Assembly (NCBI GenBank): GCA_964058805.1 | Contig: CAXKVV010001712.1 | Coordinates: 1-30,088, forward strand | Origin: Schoenoplectus triqueter | Taxonomy: Eukaryota > Streptophyta > Magnoliopsida > Poales > Cyperaceae | Direction of reading: 5' to 3' | DNA: 30,088 bases | In this document: piece after piece, positions 20,385 to 30,088 of the stretch | How positions within the stretch are numbered: position 1 is the first letter of the stretch | How the letters are laid out: each line of letters starts with the position of its first letter | Translations under genes and position numbers: made by a program | Notes under the pieces: generated by a model | What the model was told of the DNA's origin: nothing | Databases searched by the model: none | The model's input: only the letters and a program-made list of their open reading frames with translations

Positions 20385-21784
20385 ATTATGATGTGCAACG
20401 TAATCCCATATATATAACTTCAAAAAAAATGATTACAAAATAATTTTAGCATTATGATCTCTCCCGTTCCTAGGTATTTTGCTTGATGAAAAAAAACAAC
20501 GCACTGGTATAGTGGTACATGTGTGAACCATGTATACAATTAATATTCCAAAAAGTGTAAGATTTAATTTAAATTTTATAAAAAAAATGTGCAGAATTTA
20601 TACACGTATGCTCATGTGATTTAGCCGTTTATGTACATATTTTAACAATTTAGTACGACAATTTTGATAAAATAATAATTTACAGGCTTAGCATCTGACG
20701 TTCTGAATTGATATTAAGCATATTAAATAAGTGTATTGGAAAAAAAAATGTAGATTTGGCTCTCAGCTCGAGCTTGAAGACGTGTAAATCACGTGATTTT
20801 GCGTCTATGAAGTGGGATGCATGTCTGCATGTGCAATGCATCGGACAATGGAACTTGCATCCTCTCTCCTATTTTTCAAGAGGCTTTTAATGTTCTTCCT
20901 ATTTGCAATTGCTCAAAAAGTTAGTATTAATATTTACGGGACATGTCCAAAATAAAGGGAAATTATTTTCATGAATGAATTTTGTAATCAAGATAACAAA
21001 AAAGAAGGAACCCATGGCCACCACAAACTTGTTGATTTTGTAATTATATATAAAAAAATACAAACTACGAGGTTAAATTTTTTTGAAACATCTTGTTTAA
21101 TTTAAAATTTTAGTTGTAATTTTGTAGAATAATAAACTGAAGCATTATAGTTGTTATTAAAATCGATTCCTGGTATTGCGCCTTGTCAAAATTAATCATT
21201 ATAAAAGAAATTCATTTTGAATTTGTGGAGTCATCTGGACTGAAAGGTTTCGGAGGATAAATGTTTTTTTTTTTTTGTATAACTGAAGGATAATGTAATG
21301 TTGTACAACTTTTTATGGCGTCGAAATACTCATTGTATCGCATTGGATACACCAAATTAACATCTGATTTTGAACTTAGTTTGAAATTTATCAGCATAAA
21401 TGACTTGAAAATCCTAATAAATACCTAATTTCATGAGTTGTGCAAATGACGTTGAAAAGAATTTACTTTTCAGAAAACAAAACTGGAGAATAAGCTTTAG
21501 CATAGATGGAGAGCCAGGCCTCTGTAACTTTTTGTGTAGTGTAATAATCTGAAGTTTAGGGCTTCATATGCCCCAAATTGTTCTAACATCAATTGGGCTG
21601 AAATTCTTCTGACCTGATACGGAGGCCCTTTTTTGGGATAAAGTTGAAAGGTCCGGGGCCAGATATTTGGATTTCTGAGGGTGTTTTCGCACGGAATTAG
21701 CGGTCAATTTAATTGTTTGTGACATATAAATAGCAAAACAGTAAAGAATTGACTAGTTCAAATAACTACCATATTCAAATAAGG
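20385..21784. other. Intergenic, no gene seen
   Basis: No supported gene. The patch at about 21470-21720 is less AT-rich than its surroundings (AGGGCTTCATATGCCCC, GGTCCGGGGCCAGATATTTG) and may be an old exon or transposon piece, but no frame or motif identifies it. Confidence 0.4.
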
Positions 21785-22155
21785 GAAGGGATCCCTTGAT
21801 AACGGGTTATATTGAAAATTTTGATAATGAGTCTTCAAATAAATAGAATTTTTTTTAAAAAAAATACAAAAAAACTTACATTTATGTTCTACTACTTATA
21901 AATTGATGGTGATTCAAATTTCATGTAATTTCATTATCATTAGATAGTCCATCAAAGATCATCAATTTTTTATATAATTTACAATGGTTCTAATTTAATG
22001 TTTTTTATGGACTCTCGAACGATGATGAAATTGCTTGATATTTGAATCACCATCAATCTATAAGAAAAATGACATATTTATAAGAGAAATGACATATTTT
22101 TTATTTTTTATTTATTTAAAAAATCATTATCAAAATTGTCAAGTGATCCCTTTAC
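21785..22155. mobile_element. Foldback MITE, family copy 3, with target duplication
   Basis: The 371-base element is flanked by the identical 11 bases TTCAAATAAGG (21774-21784 and 22156-22166). A duplication of 9-11 bases suggests Mutator-type insertion. Ends read GAAGGGATCCCTTGATAACG on the left and GTAAAGGGATCACTTGACAA on the right strand inward. The core (about 21905-22065) is itself an inverted repeat: TGATGGTGATTCAAAT opens it and its reverse complement closes it, with TTTCATTATCATT answered by a diverged partner. It has no coding capacity. This is the best-preserved copy for defining the family. Confidence 0.8.
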
Positions 22156-22320
22156 TTCAAATAAGGTGAGGGATTCTGGGATTCTTGATGAGAGACGATG
22201 AAAACTGCTACTTTTTTTAAAAAAAATTGCTCTTCTCTCTATTAATGGGTCCCATTTAATTCTGATTTTTAGTACACCAAAGAGAGAAGAGGAGGGATTT
22301 GAAGAGCAGCAGATTCCCAC

Positions 22321-22672
22321 CTTCTTGACAATGGGTTATTTTGACAATCTTAATAATGAACTTAAAAATATAAAAATCATAAAAATAGAAAATAAATTTA
22401 TAGATATATATATTTTTTTAATTTCATGCATTTTATTTATCATTTGATAGTCTATCAAAAACCGTACAATTAAAAATATTACAAATTATGTAAAATCTTG
22501 ATGATATTTGATGAAATATTAAAGGATAATAAAATTGTATGAAATTTGAAACATTATCAATCTATAAGTAGAAAAATATATCTATAAAAATTTTATTTTT
22601 AAATTTTTTAATTATTTTTTTAAAAGTTGACTGTCAAGATTGTCAAAATAACCCATTGTCAAGGGATCTTCC
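22321..22672. mobile_element. Foldback MITE, family copy 4
   Basis: The first 27 bases from 22325 (TTGACAATGGGTTATTTTGA and on to CTT) are repeated exactly as the reverse complement ending at 22662. The interior has the family phrases CATTTGATAGTCTATCAAA and ATCAATCTATAAGTAGAAAA. The outer GGGATC of copy 3 is present on the right (22663-22668) but not clearly on the left. No matching flank was found. It lies about 165 bases from copy 3. Confidence 0.8.
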
Positions 22673-24072
22673 CCCTTCAAATGAAAGTATCTTTTAAAAC
22701 TTGCTAAACAACGTGCTTAGTATAGACAGTAATGAGTCTCATCTCTAAGTGATGTATATTTCAAATTTTGAAAAAAAACATATAAAATAATATATGTCGG
22801 AATTTGATTGGATACCTATTTTTTTTTTAAAAAAAAGGTTTTAAAAGTAGGTTGCTAACCTGAAATAGGGCTATTCCTGGTCATCCGAAGATACTTATGT
22901 TCAATCGTTAAGAGTTAAAAAGACTTCTATACATATTATATGGTACAAGTGCTATAAGTTTTCAGCGTCATAAATGTAACAATTATATTATACCTCATTT
23001 GAAACTTATCACATTTTGGTTGATTTCATAAGAGACGCGTTCATGACTTTTGTTATTTTCGAACTTCTCACAAAATTAATTTATTATGTTACATTGACTT
23101 GTTTATTCTATGGAAATTAACTTGATACTATTATGTAAAAATTCACACAAATGTAAAAAGTAATAACTTCTAGAGTTGACAATTAGTTAGATTCCAAACT
23201 TTTAAATATAAATAAGTAAGAGTTGTTGTAGTGTTTTGGATGCACGCTAAAATTACATTAAAAATACCCTTATAAAACGGGGCCGTTAATAATCAGAAAA
23301 CGGAGACTATGAAATTCAAGGTCTCTGTTCTCAGTCCTTAATAATTGGACGAACAATTTCTCCACACCTCACATGCATGTTCATCATATAACTTGGTCAA
23401 ATAGACAAAACGTCAGATTAATGTTAATTTATAAGATAAGTCTCGATATTTTTTGACTGCAAGACCTACGGGCCTTACTGTGGTTTCTCCAAATTATATT
23501 AATTATTGATTATTTTTTTAAAGTGAACGAAGCTTTCGACAGTATGAACTAATTATTTATATATTTATATTTTCAACATTACTATCTGAAAACTTTAAAA
23601 AATTATAAGTGTCCGAGTGATTATAAGTGTGTGAGTACTACAATGCATTTATAACTTCTGTAAACATAAAATGTTACTATTGAAATAATGTCTTCTATAA
23701 CTTAGAAAAAAAAATTAATGTGTCATCATGTACTGAATACTACAATAAAAAAACAACAAAATACGCCTTACATTCGTTTGAATTATATTTAACAGCATAT
23801 TAGATATTATATATTTATTAATCTGATTATTTTTACTATTGTATTCGTACATAACTACATACTCGCATCACACATGGCGACAAACACATACGATTTCAAC
23901 ATAAAATCCAGAAGACTTATCCCTTTGTCCTTCTCCCATTTGACCCTGCTCGGAAAGCAATACCTTGTTGATAAATATCAGATGGGAGAGAAAGGGTCGC
24001 ACTGTCTCAGTTCCTCCAACAGCGATTTAGAAACTTCAAATCGTTGAATTCGAAATTAACTCAGGACTTGAG
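22673..24072. other. Intergenic DNA and upstream region of the small three-exon gene
   Basis: Mostly AT-rich with no coding sequence. From about 23900 the composition becomes more balanced and likely holds the promoter and 5' leader of the next gene. TGTCTC at 24003-24008, 65 bases before the ATG, matches the auxin-response core, though six bases are easily met by chance. No clear TATA box. Confidence 0.35.
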
Positions 24073-25431
24073 ATGGAAATGGCGAACTATCTTGTGTCAA
24101 TCACAACTAAGAGAAAGGAATTGGAGGTGGCTCATGACCTCTCTCTATCCTCCTTTCCTAAAAAGATCAAATTAGAGGTAATCATTTTTCTCTTTTCGCC
24201 TCCACTGTACTAGTTCTTTCCTGAACTACCATAGTCTTTCCTCTTGTTTTGTACAAAAGCAATATTTCATAGTGAAATCCTTTGGTATATACTATTGAGC
24301 TTTTGGGCATCACCGTTTTAATAAATTCTGATATTGTATTCATGGTGGCATCAAAGAAAAATTGATACCAAGATCCTATTTTGTATGTATATAACTGTTA
24401 TGTTTGTATTTGCTTAATATGTTGATATTAGGAAGAGAGTAAAAATACTTACTAGTCTAAGTTCTTCAAGATAATTTGCAAGTACAACTAAAAAATTCTT
24501 TACCAGCTTGACTTAACAAATCCAAAATTTTCAGGTCAATCTATTTAATTATTAACATATTTATGTACAAAAGATATGAATTTTCAAGCACATTTTGCAT
24601 GAGGCAAAGTGATTAAAGACTTGGTGTTTAGAAATTCATTTTTCATTACTTTTTGAATGCTTGACAATTCAAAATTGAAAATTATATAAATTTGACATGT
24701 AAATGCTACCTATCAAAGATAGTTATAACTTATTGTTTGAAGTAGACCCTGTAATATTTATGGTTGACTCACAAACTACCTTGGTGACATTACTGTCTAT
24801 GTGTACATGTAAATTACCAGTGAAAATAGAATTCTGGTACAAGTATTGGCAACATAGAAATATAGAATCCTTGATGGCACAAATAGTACTTGCTACAGCA
24901 CCACAATATGAGATCTACAAGTAACACACTGGTACCATGATAAATTTCTGACCACCGTAGTTGCATGTAGGGAAATCTTTCAGAAAGAAAAAAATAATAC
25001 TGTCCGTTTGTTTTCTTTATGTTATTATTGCAATAGCATGCAAATTTCCCACAATTCTTGGAAGAAGGGGAAGATCCACCGGTGGCCTTTCTATTTAACC
25101 CAAGAAATGAATTGGTGTTTTCAATAAATAATCAAACAGTACTATCTCACAACTACAATATAAATGATGAAATGGATGTAATGGAAGAAGACCATGTAGA
25201 TGAAGAAACAACGGGCTCGTTAATGGAAGTTGAGAGCAAAACCAAATGTAATGAGCATCATTGCATGTTACCACAAGTACCTCAGAGGAAATCTGCTTAT
25301 TTATGGTCAGGTATAATAATATGAAACTCTAGGTTTTTATAAAAATGGCTAATAATGAAAATTAGATATTACCTACCTCAAACTACAAGACTTTTTTTTT
25401 TTATTTAATCTTGTTGGCAGGTTTCTTCTGA
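24073..25431 (+). CDS. Small basic/acidic protein, three exons, probably nuclear
   Basis: Exons 24073-24177, 25037-25310 and 25421-25431 join in phase to 129 codons. Donors are GAG|GTAATC and TCAG|GTATAA; acceptors are CAATAG|CAT and TTGGCAG|GTT. The protein starts MEMANYLVSITTKRKELEVA. It has two basic patches, TKRKE (12-16) and PKKIKLE (29-35), the second like a classical nuclear localisation signal. An acidic stretch follows (about 70-85, NDEMDVMEEDHVDEET) and the C-terminus is AYLWSGFF. There is no signal peptide or membrane segment. It resembles, from memory, a group of small plant proteins with an N-terminal RKRK patch and a C-terminal LW motif, but I cannot name it and give no function. 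The last exon adds only two complete codons and the stop. If the second intron is kept, the tail becomes WSGIII. The 859-base first intron is long for so small a gene. Exon structure is inferred, not observed. Confidence 0.65.
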
Positions 25432-26225
25432 GTTTACTTCAAGACGAGGAAAAAAGGATTATCAAAAGACCCATGTACGTAGAGATGAGACGATGCAAAT
25501 CAGCAGCAACCTAGTTTCAAGTTCCTTTTTAGTTGTACTCTTATCTTAAGTTAAGGAGAAAATATGTCTGTAAAAAAAACATGCTGCTCTGATTTGTTTG
25601 GAGTTCATGTGCATTTTCTGATATTTGTATTTTATAGTGTTCTCTTAGAACATAATTGTCATAAAATTGTTTTCCTAAGCAGTTGGTAAGCATGTTAAAA
25701 ATTATAGTTACAACAACAGACCTTAGTTTTAGTTCTTTATTTTCTAAGTTCAATCGATGTCTCTCCCCTTTTCTTTTCTTCTCTTTTTTTTTTCGGAAAG
25801 AATCCTCACTTCCTGTAAATAAATATGCCAGCAATGTATTTGTACAAAGATCCCAACATCGGATCTATACATAGGGACAATAAACAATGGTCTGAAGTAA
25901 ATCAAATTTAGAACAAATGAATAATCTCTAATGAAATTAATAAACATAAACCTTCAAACTTAGGTTTCCGGATGTCCCCCGAGTATTGTACATCACATAT
26001 ACTACCTTCTCCTTTTCTTGGTAATAACTAATAAATGACTTCCCCGCTAAATAAAAAAATCACTTTCCTCAGTAGGCAATTCAAATGAAATTCCAGTGAA
26101 CGTGTAGCTATCTTCAGTCTCTAACGGTTGCAGTATCACAAATAATTTGTGTTATTTAGCAGGATCAAGTAAATTACGTCAACATCTTCTTGCATGTTTT
26201 CTCAGCCTTGCACATTCCTGTGAGA
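25432..26225. other. Shared 3' region of two convergent genes
   Basis: The stop codons of the small plus-strand gene and the minus-strand cytidylyltransferase gene face each other across 794 bases. AATAAA-type signals for the plus gene occur near 25818 and 25877. No further coding exon is seen, and short frames on either strand are low-complexity (KKEKKRK type). Confidence 0.5.

Positions 26226-30088
<3,863 letters not shown>

Noticed and set aside
24703..24924. Open frame of 73 codons between exons 1 and 2 of the small plus-strand gene
   Set aside because: It lies in the long first intron, shows no known motif and lacks matching splice sites in phase with the neighbouring exons.
25541..25834. 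Minus-strand open frame of 97 codons between the convergent genes
   Set aside because: Low-complexity lysine-rich translation in 3' untranslated DNA, no ATG in good context and no homologue recognised.

Overview
This is a stretch of plant nuclear DNA, most likely from a dicot. It is very AT-rich, the genes have GT-AG introns, the intergenic space is full of degenerate transposable elements, and the three protein-coding genes I can support belong to plant lineages. Nothing is bacterial, organellar or viral. There are no rRNA, tRNA or CRISPR features.

Layout. Positions 1-17,400 hold no gene I can support and are built from repeats. The main ones are: a complete solo LTR (1540-2899) with perfect 5-bp target duplications; a 2.5-kb block of layered tandem repeats (3.9-6.5 kb); a GGGTATGT-ended MITE (8331-8656); a long-TIR element (about 9.79-11.21 kb) with a hAT-like MITE nested inside it; a (TA)38 microsatellite; a long foldback element sitting between dinucleotide tracts (13443-13823); and a Tourist/Harbinger-like MITE (17188-17463). 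A single-exon SAUR gene lies at 18429-18893 (+). From 18.9 to 24.0 kb the DNA is again noncoding, with three of the four window copies of one foldback MITE family.

From 24 kb to the end there is a convergent gene pair. A three-exon gene (24073-25431, +) encodes a predicted 129-residue protein with basic, NLS-like motifs and an acidic middle; its last exon contributes only 11 coding bases. Facing it, 795 bases away, is a complete nine-exon gene on the minus strand (29570 down to 26226). It encodes a 420-residue ethanolamine-phosphate cytidylyltransferase of the PECT1 family, rebuilt exon by exon with all phases agreeing. It looks like a diverged paralogue rather than the most conserved plant copy.

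The three genes have unrelated roles (auxin-linked growth, a small probably nuclear protein, and phosphatidylethanolamine synthesis), and I see no sign that they work as a unit. I found no convincing new biological system. The observations most worth checking are the small three-exon gene, the diverged PECT1 paralogue, the GC-rich 21-bp palindromic units in the LTR, the foldback MITE family, and the MITE carrying paired ACGT motifs upstream of the SAUR gene. All family assignments come from motif recognition and memory of the families, not from a search.
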